The translations under genes and the position numbers were made by a program. A stretch of DNA of 44,076 nt from the NCBI GenBank assembly GCA_026393015.1, contig JAPLBA010000063.1:1-44076 (forward strand), read 5' to 3'. The notes below the pieces were generated by a model. It worked only from the letters and a program-made list of their open reading frames with translations, made no database searches and was not told where the DNA came from. Shown one piece after another: positions 35,208 through 44,076 of this stretch. Positions within the stretch are counted from its first letter, which is position 1. Every line of letters starts with the position of its first letter. Origin of the DNA: Actinomycetota bacterium. GTDB lineage: Bacteria; Actinomycetota; Actinomycetes; Nanopelagicales; Nanopelagicaceae.

Positions 35208-35971
35208 GAATTCACCCGAGCAAACTCGCGCAAGAACTCTACGGATTTACTCTCTAAGAGTGGGGCATCGTAATCAAGAGCCGCCACATGATAACTATTC
35301 TCAAGCGACACTTCGCGCTTTATCGAAGATGAAATCGACTTGAGTACTTTTTCGCAACTTGCTGCAGGAACTACATGATCTTGAATCGATCGAAAGAGGA
35401 TCGTAGGAGCGGTGACGTCGTGCAAGTGTGTGGAAAGATCGCGCCACAACTTTCGCAAAGAGTGCAAAGCGTTCACTGGAGTTTCGCGATATCCGTGAAT
35501 GGGTGGATGTGGCTTCGCAATATCGCTTCCGCTCGGTGGGAGAGTTTTCATGAAGAATCGCGTGATGGAGGTCAGTTTCAGTACCGGTCTTGGATCGTAA
35601 ACCGAAGGATTAAGTAGGAGGAGAGCTTTCACATGTTCCGGATGAATCGCGGCGTATCGGAGGGCGAGTGCTCCGCCCATCGAGAAACCGGCGATTGCAA
35701 TGTGGTGAACATCTTCAAGAAGCACTCGAGCGCCACGGTCGACTTCGTCATACCAATCTCTCCAAGAATTGGCATTCATCGCTCGCCAATCATCGCCATG
35801 ACCAGGGAGACGGATCACTGAAACTGTGTAACCAGCGGCCGCTACCGCTCTCGCCCAAGGCGCTACCGAGGCTGGCGAACCTGTGAAGCCGTGCACGAAG
35901 AGGACTCCGACATCGCGAGAGCCTTCAATGGTGAAGGGTGGGAGGCGATAGCCCTGCTCCGAATCTGGCAT
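35204..35971 (-). CDS. Alpha/beta hydrolase (carboxylesterase/lysophospholipase-like)
   Basis: VLFVHGFTGSPASVAPWA, IAGFSMGGALALRYA, SIQDHVVP, SYHVAALD; leaderless TAGACT 6 nt upstream. Confidence 0.9.
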   Translation of the reverse strand: MPDSEQGYRLPPFTIEGSRDVGVLFVHGFTGSPASVAPWARAVAAAGYTVSVIRLPGHGDDWRAMNANSWRDWYDEVDRGARVLLEDVHHIAIAGFSMGGALALRYAAIHPEHVKALLLLNPSVYDPRPVLKLTSITRFFMKTLPPSGSDIAKPHPPIHGYRETPVNALHSLRKLWRDLSTHLHDVTAPTILFRSIQDHVVPAASCEKVLKSISSSIKREVSLENSYHVAALDYDAPLLESKSVEFLREFARVNS

Positions 35972-36002
35972 GAGTTCAGTCTAGGGTTCACCCGTCACTC
36001 CA

Positions 36003-36058
36003 GCCTTTCCGAGAAGCCTTTCCGAGAGGCGCTCCCCAGAGACCTTTCTAAGAGCGCC
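36003..36058. repeat. Short direct repeats plus 7-bp inverted repeat between divergent genes
   Basis: GCCTTTCCGAGA at 36003-36014 and 36016-36027, degenerate ACCTTTCTAAGA at 36042-36053; GGCGCTC (36028-36034) and GAGCGCC (36052-36058). Confidence 0.85.
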
Positions 36059-36091
36059 CCATGGGTGGAGCGGGTTCGCTAGGGTTCTGCT

Positions 36092-36799
36092 GTGGCATAC
36101 GCACTGTTGAAGGCGATCCTCTTGCCTCTCTTGAGCCTGATCTTTCGACCCAAGGTCGAGGGGCTATCGCATGTGCCCACCCATGGCCCAGCAATTATTG
36201 CCAGCAACCATCTCTCATTTTCCGACTCAATTTTCATGCCACTGGTAATTCCGCGGCGGGTCACCTTTCTTGCTAAGAGTGAGTATTTTACTGGCAAAGG
36301 TGTGAAGGGCCGAGCTACTGCAGCAGCTTTCAGAGCCCTCGGGCAAGTACCAGTAGATCGCTCTGGCGGGCGTTCTAGTGAAGCCGCGCTGGAAACTGGA
36401 TTACGAATTTTGCGAGAGGGAAAGTTGTTAGGAATCTATCCGGAAGGCACGCGTTCCCCCGATGGGCGGCTTTATCGGGGGCGTACGGGAATCGCCCGCA
36501 TGGCGCTGGAGTCGGGCGTTCCTGTCATTCCAGTCGCGATGATTGATACAGACAAAATTCAACCGCCCGGAAAAGCGCTTCCGAAAATCATGCAAGTGGG
36601 TATTCGATTTGGTGAGCCGCTGGATTTCTCTCGCTATGAGGGAATGTCGGGGGACCGTTTTATTCTTCGATCGGTTACTGACGAAATCATGTACGCGTTG
36701 ATGGACTTAGGCGGCCAAGAGTACGTCGATATGTACGCGACGCGTGCCAAGCAGATCGAAGCAGATCAGGCTAAGAGCGATAGCGAAAGTGACGAGTAA
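36092..36799 (+). CDS. plsC: 1-acyl-sn-glycerol-3-phosphate acyltransferase
   Basis: IIASNHLSFSDSIFM (NHxxxxD), LGIYPEGTRSPDGRLYRGRTGIARMALESGVPVIPV; leaderless TAGGGT 6 nt upstream of GTG. Confidence 0.94.
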   Translation: MAYALLKAILLPLLSLIFRPKVEGLSHVPTHGPAIIASNHLSFSDSIFMPLVIPRRVTFLAKSEYFTGKGVKGRATAAAFRALGQVPVDRSGGRSSEAALETGLRILREGKLLGIYPEGTRSPDGRLYRGRTGIARMALESGVPVIPVAMIDTDKIQPPGKALPKIMQVGIRFGEPLDFSRYEGMSGDRFILRSVTDEIMYALMDLGGQEYVDMYATRAKQIEADQAKSDSESDE

Positions 36800-36805
36800 C
36801 TCGCG

Positions 36806-37831
36806 GTGAAGGTAGGCATTCTCACGGGTGGCGGAGATTGTCCTGGTCTTAACGCGGTCATTCGGGCGATTGTGCGAAAGGGGGTGCCAACTTATGGTCA
36901 TGAATTCATTGGGTTTCGCGACGGATGGCGTGGTCCCCTTGAAAACGTCACCATGCCGCTCGACATTCAATCTGTGCGCGGCATCCTTACGCGCGGCGGG
37001 ACCATCCTTGGTTCCTCGCGTACGAATCCATTTAAGGAGGAGGACGGCCTCGCTCGCATTCAAAAAAATTTAGCTGCCCTCGGAGTCGATGCACTCATTG
37101 CGATTGGTGGGGAAGATACTCTTGGCGTCGCCAAAAAGTTGGCTGAGTTGGGTGTGCAAATAGTGGGTGTGCCAAAAACAATTGATAATGATCTGAACGC
37201 CACCGATTACACCTTTGGATTTGATACTGCAGTAAATATCGCAACTGAGGCAATCGATCGCTTGCATACAACAGCAGAATCTCATCACCGCGCACTTGTC
37301 GTTGAGGTGATGGGGCGTCACGCTGGCTGGATTGCGTTGCACTCAGGACTTGCCGGCGGGGCGAGTGTTATCTTGATTCCGGAGATTCCGTTTTCGATTG
37401 CCAAAGTCTGTGAATATGTGGAGTCACGATTCCGAACAAACTACGCGCCCATCATCGTGGTTTCAGAAGGTGCCATTCCGCAAGAAGGAGACATGGTCGT
37501 CAAGGATCAGAGTCTTGACGCTTTCGGCCATGTTCGTCTCTCCGGGATCGGTGAATGGGTAGCCCAGCAGATTGAAATCCGCACTGGCAAAGAGGCGCGC
37601 ACTTCGGTGCTCGGCCACATTCAACGAGGTGGCACCCCCACTGCTTTCGACCGAGTTCTCGCTACTCGCCTAGGGCTTCATGCCATCACGGCGGTACACG
37701 AGGGGGATTGGGGCAAGATGGTCTCGCTTCAGGGCACCCAGATTGTGCGAGTCGGGCTTGCCGAAGCCACCGCCAACCTCAAACTCGTCGATCCCCAGCG
37801 CTATGCAGAGGCCGAAGTCTTCTTCGGCTAG
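36806..37831 (+). CDS. pfkA: 6-phosphofructokinase, PPi-dependent type predicted
   Basis: VGILTGGGDCPGLNAVIRAIV, GFRDGWRGPL, ALIAIGGEDTLGVAKKL, GVPKTIDNDLNATDYTFGFDTA, GHIQRGGTPTAFDRVLATRLG. Confidence 0.94.
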   Translation: MKVGILTGGGDCPGLNAVIRAIVRKGVPTYGHEFIGFRDGWRGPLENVTMPLDIQSVRGILTRGGTILGSSRTNPFKEEDGLARIQKNLAALGVDALIAIGGEDTLGVAKKLAELGVQIVGVPKTIDNDLNATDYTFGFDTAVNIATEAIDRLHTTAESHHRALVVEVMGRHAGWIALHSGLAGGASVILIPEIPFSIAKVCEYVESRFRTNYAPIIVVSEGAIPQEGDMVVKDQSLDAFGHVRLSGIGEWVAQQIEIRTGKEARTSVLGHIQRGGTPTAFDRVLATRLGLHAITAVHEGDWGKMVSLQGTQIVRVGLAEATANLKLVDPQRYAEAEVFFG

Positions 37832-37879
37832 TCACTAATCCCGTCTCGTAGAGCCCCAGGTACGCCGTAGGCTTGTGAC

Positions 37880-39229
37880 ATGACTTCCTCTCAGAGTGGA
37901 AACGAGCTCGATCACTGGCGCTCACTGACCGCCGCACAGCAACCCCAATGGCCAGATGGTGCGGCCCTTGAGTCTGCGGTGGCTGAACTGCGCTCCTTTC
38001 CACCTCTGGTATTTGCTGGTGAGTGCGACTCTCTCAAAGAGAAAGTTGCTGCTGCAGCCAAAGGCGAGGCCTTCTGGCTTCAAGGTGGCGATTGCGCGGA
38101 AACTTTTGTGGCCGCCAGTGCTGATTCCATTCGCAACAGAATAAAAACTATTTTGCAGATGGCAGCGGTGCTGCAATACGGATCTGGGCTACCCGTCATC
38201 AAGGTAGGCCGGATGGCAGGCCAATATGCCAAGCCGCGTTCAAAAGACACCGAGACGCGCGATGGCGTCACACTGCCTGCCTACCGTGGAGATGCGGTTA
38301 ATGATCTGGAATTTACTCTCGCCGCTCGCACCCCCGATCCCAGTCGCCTGGTCAAGGTCTACAACACTTCGGCCGCCACGCTGAACTTGGTTCGGGCTTT
38401 TACTAACGGTGGATTTGCAGACTTACGCCAAGTGCATTCGTGGAACCAAGGCTTCGTGCGAGATTCATCAGCAGGCGAGCGTTATGAACAAATGGCGCGA
38501 GAGATCGGTCGTGCGCTCGCATTTCTTCGTTCAGCAGGGGCTGACCCGGCCGAGTTTCGTACTGTAGATCTTTATAGCAGTCACGAGGCGCTCATCTTGG
38601 AATACGAACGCGCGCTGACACGTATCGATTCGCGTACGCAATTGCCGTACAACGTTTCGGGCCACTTTGTTTGGATTGGTGAGCGCACTCGTCAACTCGA
38701 TGGTGCGCATGTGGACTTCATGTCTCGCATTCGTAACCCCATCGGCGTAAAACTCGGACCATCATCATCTGTTGACGATGCGTTATCTCTCATCGACAAG
38801 CTCGATCCAGATCGTGAGCCAGGTCGCCTCACCTTCATCACCCGCATGGGTGCAGGCAAAATCCGCGATGCACTTCCAAATTTGGTAGAGAAGGTAACAG
38901 CATCTGGTGCTCAGGTGTTGTGGGTCTGCGATCCGATGCATGGCAATACTTACGAGGCTCCGAGTGGGTACAAGACGCGCAAGTTTGACGATGTGATGGA
39001 TGAGATTGCCGGATTCTTTGAAGTTCACAAAGCACTCGGCACGCATCCAGGAGGCATTCATGTCGAACTCACCGGAGATGATGTCACTGAGTGTGTAGGT
39101 GGGGGAGAGCACATTTCGCATGATGATCTCGCTACGCGATACGAGAGCGCCTGCGATCCTCGCCTCAATCACACTCAATCGCTTGAAGTTTCGTTCCTCG
39201 TAGCGGAAATGCTTCGCGATCGCTCATGA
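37880..39229 (+). CDS. aroG: 3-deoxy-7-phosphoheptulonate synthase, class II
   Basis: LQGGDCAETFVAASADSIRNRIKTILQMAAVLQYG, KVGRMAGQYAKPRS, GVKLGPSSSVDDAL, WVCDPMHGNTYEAPSGYKTR, GGIHVELTGDDVTECVGG. Confidence 0.97.
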   Translation: MTSSQSGNELDHWRSLTAAQQPQWPDGAALESAVAELRSFPPLVFAGECDSLKEKVAAAAKGEAFWLQGGDCAETFVAASADSIRNRIKTILQMAAVLQYGSGLPVIKVGRMAGQYAKPRSKDTETRDGVTLPAYRGDAVNDLEFTLAARTPDPSRLVKVYNTSAATLNLVRAFTNGGFADLRQVHSWNQGFVRDSSAGERYEQMAREIGRALAFLRSAGADPAEFRTVDLYSSHEALILEYERALTRIDSRTQLPYNVSGHFVWIGERTRQLDGAHVDFMSRIRNPIGVKLGPSSSVDDALSLIDKLDPDREPGRLTFITRMGAGKIRDALPNLVEKVTASGAQVLWVCDPMHGNTYEAPSGYKTRKFDDVMDEIAGFFEVHKALGTHPGGIHVELTGDDVTECVGGGEHISHDDLATRYESACDPRLNHTQSLEVSFLVAEMLRDRS

Positions 39230-39723
39230 CGAAGCTGGCCGCTGCCACACATTCATCACCGTTTGGCATGCTCTATCTCATCGCTGAAGATGATCTGCTT
39301 CTTGCCGCTGGCTTTCGTTCGTTAGACGAATTGCAAGCCCGGCTTCCGATGGGACTCTCCCAAAGAGGATTTCACAAGGTGGCGAAGATTTCCGAAGTAA
39401 GCGAAGTCTGGCGTTCGTATTGCGATGGTGACATTAAAGGGCTCTCTCGAGTGAAGTGGGAACAAGCGGGGGGTCCTTTTCGCCAAAAAGCGTGGAAGGC
39501 GATGACGAAAATCCCCGCCGGGAAGACAATCTCCTACGCCGACTTAGCCCTTAAATCTGGTTCACCGTCTGCTATGCGAGCGGCCGGCACTGCCTGCGCG
39601 ACAAATCTTATTGCACCGTTTATCCCATGCCACCGCATCGTGCGCACCGGTGGGGCGCTTGGTGGTTACGGGTATGGGTTGCCGACCAAGATCGCACTGC
39701 TTACCTTCGAAGGCGCGATTTAA
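39226..39723 (+). CDS. ogt: Methylated-DNA-[protein]-cysteine S-methyltransferase
   Basis: IPAGKTISYADLALKSGSPSAMRAAGTACATNLIAPFIPCHRIVRTGGALGGYGYGL (PCHR active site). Confidence 0.94.
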   Translation: MTKLAAATHSSPFGMLYLIAEDDLLLAAGFRSLDELQARLPMGLSQRGFHKVAKISEVSEVWRSYCDGDIKGLSRVKWEQAGGPFRQKAWKAMTKIPAGKTISYADLALKSGSPSAMRAAGTACATNLIAPFIPCHRIVRTGGALGGYGYGLPTKIALLTFEGAI

Positions 39724-40766
39724 GCGAGCAAACGAGCAAGTGTGGTGCCAGCTTCTTCACATTGTGCATCGTCGACATCTAAGTGGGTGATTGCTCTGGC
39801 CATGTTTGGACCCAGTGCGCCGATACGAATACCGGCAGCGCTTGCTTGGGTAGTAAATTCAGATGCATTCAATCGATGTTGCGAGAGATCGAAAACCATT
39901 ATGTTGGTGTCCACTAAGTCTGCGCTGATTACCTGCGGGGCTACTTTGTTTACGGTGTCGGCGATTGCCTTGGCGCGGCGGTGATCATCTTTCATTCGAT
40001 CAAGATTGTGATCCAAGGCGTAGATGCCTGCGGCGGCCAGAACTCCCACTTGGCGCATGCCACCGCCGTATCGTTTACGCCAGATTCGAGCATCTTTGAT
40101 GATCTCGTGCGTCGAGAGAAGAACTGACCCAATAGGTGCACCGAGACCTTTGGAGAGACAGACGCTCACGGTTTTGAAGTAAGAACCAAATTCTTTAAGT
40201 GAAGTTCCAGTGGCGATGTGAGCATTCCATAGTCGGGCGCCATCAAGGTGCATAGCGACCGTCGAGCCCTGGAGCGCATCACGCAATTTTTTAATTTCGG
40301 AGATCGGTTGGATGGTTCCACCACCAAAGTTGTGAGTATTTTCGACCGCAATCGCCGTCGTAGAAACTAAGTGAGGTCCGGAATCTGGCGTCATAAAATT
40401 AAGTACTTGATCAGCATTGAGCAGACCGCGTGGTGAACTCCATGTGCGAAATGTAATTCCGCTGAAGGCCGCCGCCGCACCTAACTCTGCCCGCGCTACA
40501 TGGGCGATGCTGTCGCATGCAAGTTCTTCGCCGGGCTTTACGAGCATGCGCATACCGAGTTGATTAGCTAGAGAGCCAGTGGGGCAGAAGAGACCAGCAT
40601 CGTGGCCGAAAAGCGCGGCTACTTTCGCTTCGAGAGCGTTGACGGTGGGGTCTTCGGCATATACATCGTCGCCCACTTCGGCTTCAGCCATGGCTTGGCG
40701 CATGGCCGCCGAGGGTTTAGTGACGGTATCTGACCGAAGATCGATAGCAGGTTTAGTGGTTGGCAC
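39720..40766 (-). CDS. ltaE: Low-specificity L-threonine aldolase
   Basis: [64 protein letters not shown]. Likely GTG start 40766; the ORF-track extension to 40838 lies in the upstream gene. Confidence 0.94.
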   Translation of the reverse strand: MPTTKPAIDLRSDTVTKPSAAMRQAMAEAEVGDDVYAEDPTVNALEAKVAALFGHDAGLFCPTGSLANQLGMRMLVKPGEELACDSIAHVARAELGAAAAFSGITFRTWSSPRGLLNADQVLNFMTPDSGPHLVSTTAIAVENTHNFGGGTIQPISEIKKLRDALQGSTVAMHLDGARLWNAHIATGTSLKEFGSYFKTVSVCLSKGLGAPIGSVLLSTHEIIKDARIWRKRYGGGMRQVGVLAAAGIYALDHNLDRMKDDHRRAKAIADTVNKVAPQVISADLVDTNIMVFDLSQHRLNASEFTTQASAAGIRIGALGPNMARAITHLDVDDAQCEEAGTTLARLLA

Positions 40767-41640
40767 GGGAGATATCTTGCCATGCCTTCTTGGGTCCAAG
40801 CTCCACGAGGTACATGGCGAGCAAAACGAGGGCGCCACCTGTAAGCAACTTAAAGGTCAAGTGTTCATTGCCCACATAGACCGCGAAGACACCCGAGAAG
40901 ACGGGTTCCATGGTCATAATGACCGCTGCACGCGTCGGGGCTACCAGCGCTTGCGTCCAGGTTTGTACGACGAAGGCTACTGCGGTGCAGGCTACTGAAA
41001 TGAAGAGCAGCGCTCCCCAAACGCCGCCGTCAGGAGGGGGTTGATACCCATCTGGGAGAGCCGCCACCCAGCAGAGCAGCGAAACGATCGAGAGTTGCAC
41101 AATGGCAAACGAATAAGCATTTTCGTGCATGCTCCACTCGCCGAGCCCGACAATGTGCAGGGCAAATCCCACGGCGGTGAGAACCGTGAGCGCTTCGCCG
41201 CCTCCCATACTCCACCCTTTGAGTGAGAGCAGTGCCAACCCGATGGTGGCTAAGAGCACGCCAACCCAAGGCCATCTACCGATTGGCCGGCGCAAGATCC
41301 AACCTCCGATGATCGGAGTGAAGACCACGAAGAGCCCTGTAATGAATCCACTGACCGCGGCGGGGGCAGTTCGGAGTCCAAACGTCTGCGCCAGGTAACC
41401 ACCACCCAGGGCCACGCCAAGAAGGCTCCCTCGCACCAAGGTGTGTTTTGAAATCGACTTGAGCGCCTTGGGACGGACGAGAACAAGTAAGAGCGCGGCG
41501 ATCGTGAAGCGCGTGGCTAAAAAATCTGCTGGAGGCTGTCGAGTAATCGAATCCTTGATAAGAATGAAGGTAGATCCCCAGACCACAGTGACTCCTAAGA
41601 GAGCGAAAGTGGCAATACGGGCGTGTGAAAGTGACTTCAC
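40753..41640 (-). CDS. EamA/DMT-family transporter
   Basis: 295 aa, ~10 [53 protein letters not shown]. Confidence 0.9.
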   Translation of the reverse strand: MKSLSHARIATFALLGVTVVWGSTFILIKDSITRQPPADFLATRFTIAALLLVLVRPKALKSISKHTLVRGSLLGVALGGGYLAQTFGLRTAPAAVSGFITGLFVVFTPIIGGWILRRPIGRWPWVGVLLATIGLALLSLKGWSMGGGEALTVLTAVGFALHIVGLGEWSMHENAYSFAIVQLSIVSLLCWVAALPDGYQPPPDGGVWGALLFISVACTAVAFVVQTWTQALVAPTRAAVIMTMEPVFSGVFAVYVGNEHLTFKLLTGGALVLLAMYLVELGPKKAWQDISRANH

Positions 41641-42488
41641 AAATTCCTAAACTCTTTAAGGAGCGCTACTTCGCGACCATGTTCGGGTTCATTTCCTGGA
41701 GTTTCGAGGATAAATGGAACGCCAGCGGTTGCTCCATGAGAGAGCAAATCTCTAAACGGCGCGCTTCCGATATGGCCTTCTCCCAGATTTGCGTGACGAT
41801 CCTTCAGTGAGCCGCACACATCCATCGAATCGTTAGCGTGAATAAGTTTGAGGCGATCGCCGACTACTTCAACGAGTAAATCAAGAGTTGACTTCACTCC
41901 ACCTTCGGCGGCGAGATCATAGCCAGCAGCAAAGACGTGGCAGGTGTCGAGGCAGATACCAACTTTCGGGTGGTACTCCAAAGCTTCAAGGTAGTGAGTC
42001 AGATCTTCTAACGCGCGGCAGAGTGATTGGCCTTGACCAGCTGTTGGTTCCAGCAGGAGGTAGGGCGCGTCATCATCTAGTGCATCGAGAATCGGCATCA
42101 TTCCATCATGAATTTGTTTCCAGGCTTTCTCTACATGAGATGCATCAACTGCTGATCCAGTATGAATAACAGCCCCGTGGGCACCGATTTCTGCGCTGCG
42201 TCTCAAAGCGTAGGAAGTTGCGTTTAAGGAGTTGAGGTAGGTGGCCTCCGTGGGGGAGCCCAAGTTAATGAGAAAGGGCGCGTGTACCCAAGTCGAAATA
42301 TTACGGTCGGCGGCTAGCTCACGAAATTTTAAGTCTGCTACCTGGTCACCCTCAGGTGTCGCCCAACCTCGGGGGTTGGATACAAAGACCTGAATCGCTT
42401 CTGCCCCAATAGTTTCGGCGTATCCCAAAGCGCGTTTTGCGAGACCGCCGGAAGCAGGGACGTGCGCACCGATGCGCCGAGATGACAT
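41637..42488 (-). CDS. nfo: Deoxyribonuclease IV (AP endonuclease)
   Basis: RRIGAHVPASGGLAKRAL, IQVFVSNPRGW, GAVIHTGSAVD, YLLLEPTAGQG, VGICLDTCHVFAAGYDL, LIHANDSMDVCGSLKDRHANLGEGHIG, ILETPGNE; leaderless TAGACT. Confidence 0.95.
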   Translation of the reverse strand: MSSRRIGAHVPASGGLAKRALGYAETIGAEAIQVFVSNPRGWATPEGDQVADLKFRELAADRNISTWVHAPFLINLGSPTEATYLNSLNATSYALRRSAEIGAHGAVIHTGSAVDASHVEKAWKQIHDGMMPILDALDDDAPYLLLEPTAGQGQSLCRALEDLTHYLEALEYHPKVGICLDTCHVFAAGYDLAAEGGVKSTLDLLVEVVGDRLKLIHANDSMDVCGSLKDRHANLGEGHIGSAPFRDLLSHGATAGVPFILETPGNEPEHGREVALLKEFRNL

Positions 42489-42507
42489 TCGTGGAGTCTA
42501 GCCGCTG

Positions 42508-44076
42508 TTAGTAGACGTCTATGACGATCAACGTGCCTGGCTTGACCATGGTGCCAGCCTTAGGGCTTTGACCTAATACGTTGCCAGGACCCTTGGCTTT
42601 GAGGATGTTGACCTTGTAGTTGGTGAAGCCCGCATCTTCCAGGCTCTTCTTCGCCAAGGCGGTCGACATCTTCACTACGTTGGGAACTTTGAGCATGGCT
42701 GGGCCCTTGGAAATGGAGATGGTGACCCTTGCACTCTTCTCAATATTTGCTGGGCCATCGGGGTTTTGCGAGACCACAATTCCAGGTGCGATGGTGTCGC
42801 TATATATATTCTTGCTGACGACCTTGGCACCTGCTTCAGTGAGCTCGCTGAGAGCCTGGTCTCCACCTTTGCCCACATAAGAGAGAATCGACATTTGCTC
42901 GACTCCCTTGCTGACAACAACTTTGACGGTGATGCCGCGCTTTACTTTTGTACCGGCCGCTGGGGTTGAAGAGATGATGTATCCGAGCGGAACGTTCGCA
43001 TCGTACTCTTCAGCAAGTGTGGCAATCTTGAGATTCTGATCGCTCAACGAATTGGTCGCTTCAGCAAGGCTCAAGCCAGAAAGTGTCGGGATCACGAATC
43101 GTTCGGCGCCTTTAGATACGACGATTGAGATCGTAGAGCCACTATCTACTTGCTCCCCACCTGCTGGGCTGCTGGAGATGACGTGATCTGACGGTATTTG
43201 TTCATCAAAGGTGCGCAATTTAATGTTTATATTTAATCCCGCGCTGGTGGCCTCTTGGGTCGCTTCGTCAATTGATAGCCCGAGCAAAGATGGCGCGGAA
43301 ACGCTAGAGCCTGGGCCCACCGTGATATACCAAAGCCACCCACCCAATGCGATTGCGACCAAAGCCAAGATGGCGCGATTGCGTCGTGTTTTGCTTTTCT
43401 TGCGCTTCTTAGTGCTTGAGTTCTTCATAGTGGTCGAAGTAGGCGACTTCTTTTCAGCAGGTGCACTCATCACGTTCTCACTGACTGGGGGTATTGGAAT
43501 GGAAGCGACGGGTAGAGTTGTTTGCGCTGGTGTTGTGCTTTGGGGTGCGACTTTTTCTTCGCGAACAGCTTGCACCTCTCTGAGAAAAACGTTCGCATCG
43601 CGCGGTCGTAGGTCAGCATCACGAGCCGTGGCTCTTCGGACGAGAGCATCCACTGCGGGAGGTACATTCCCACTCACGCTCGAGGGCAGCGGGACATCAT
43701 CGTGTACATGTTTGTATGCCACTTGAATCGCAGATTCACCCTCAAACGGCTTCTTGCCGGTGAGTAATTCAAAGAGGATGATACCGGTGGCATACACATC
43801 GCTTCGGGCATCTGCGACTCCGCGCTCCACTTGCTCGGGTGAAAGGTAAGAGATGGACCCAATCACGAGTCCAGCATCAGCGGTCAGAGTTGAACCGCTA
43901 GAGAGCTCACGCGCCAAACCGAAATCGGCCACCTTGATCCGTCCATCTTCAGCAAGAATGACGTTCTCCGGTTTAATATCTCGGTGCACAATGCCAGCGC
44001 GATGCGCGGCGCCGATTCCAGCGAGAACTTCTTCAACAATATCGAGCGCTTCATCGACTGACATTTTTCCTCGCTC
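42508..44076 (-). CDS. PASTA-domain Ser/Thr protein kinase (PknB/PknL-like), N-terminus beyond window end
   Basis: IVHRDIKPENVILAEDGRIKVADFGLA, GSISYLSPEQVERGVADARSDVYATGIILFELLTGKKPF; Lys/Arg-rich juxtamembrane, one TM, four PASTA-like repeats. Frame stays open to 44076 (ERGKMSVDEAL). Confidence 0.95.
   Translation of the reverse strand, partial: ERGKMSVDEALDIVEEVLAGIGAAHRAGIVHRDIKPENVILAEDGRIKVADFGLARELSSGSTLTADAGLVIGSISYLSPEQVERGVADARSDVYATGIILFELLTGKKPFEGESAIQVAYKHVHDDVPLPSSVSGNVPPAVDALVRRATARDADLRPRDANVFLREVQAVREEKVAPQSTTPAQTTLPVASIPIPPVSENVMSAPAEKKSPTSTTMKNSSTKKRKKSKTRRNRAILALVAIALGGWLWYITVGPGSSVSAPSLLGLSIDEATQEATSAGLNINIKLRTFDEQIPSDHVISSSPAGGEQVDSGSTISIVVSKGAERFVIPTLSGLSLAEATNSLSDQNLKIATLAEEYDANVPLGYIISSTPAAGTKVKRGITVKVVVSKGVEQMSILSYVGKGGDQALSELTEAGAKVVSKNIYSDTIAPGIVVSQNPDGPANIEKSARVTISISKGPAMLKVPNVVKMSTALAKKSLEDAGFTNYKVNILKAKGPGNVLGQSPKAGTMVKPGTLIVIDVY

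Noticed and set aside
36003-36058. CRISPR-like array
   Set aside because: Repeats are 12 bp with a 1-bp gap and a degenerate third copy; no spacers and no cas genes.
43211-43726. 171-aa plus-strand ORF opposite the PASTA kinase
   Set aside because: Antisense shadow ORF of a long, motif-rich kinase coding frame.

Overview
The window is a compact actinobacterial chromosomal segment of about 44 kb with roughly 47 protein genes. I recognised no tRNA, rRNA, CRISPR array, transposase or prophage. From memory, much of the gene content matches a conserved actinobacterial neighbourhood, M. tuberculosis Rv2213 to Rv2176: pepB, gcvT, adoK, HesB-type protein, ctaC, qcrCAB/ctaE, the DEDD/GIY-YIG protein, NlpC/P60, pimB', fadD15, SRPBCC protein, plsC, aroG and pknL. 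Accessory modules interrupt this backbone. The best candidate system is a minus-strand operon at about 4.4-9.0 kb. It has a cobalamin riboswitch with an intrinsic terminator, a secreted squalene-cyclase/intrinsic-factor-like repeat protein, an SCO2322-like anchored protein, and a complete ECF transporter (T, fused A-A, S). I read it as a B12 uptake system with an extracellular intrinsic-factor-like capture component. Other points of note: (i) a cysteine-desulfurase homologue whose PLP lysine position reads Ala, coupled to TusA; (ii) a frameshift in pepA at the NxDAEGR active-site motif; (iii) a TANNNT-N6/7-start signature of leaderless transcription at 16 gene starts, which also corrects several start codons; (iv) very tight convergent junctions, three of which share a single TTAA as the stop codon of both genes; (v) a TTAGATC/GATC repeat cluster; (vi) a phosphatidylcholine-synthase-like enzyme; (vii) a PPi-type phosphofructokinase; (viii) an atypical receiver protein next to the cytochrome oxidase genes. 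All family calls come from reading motifs in the translations; no database search was possible.
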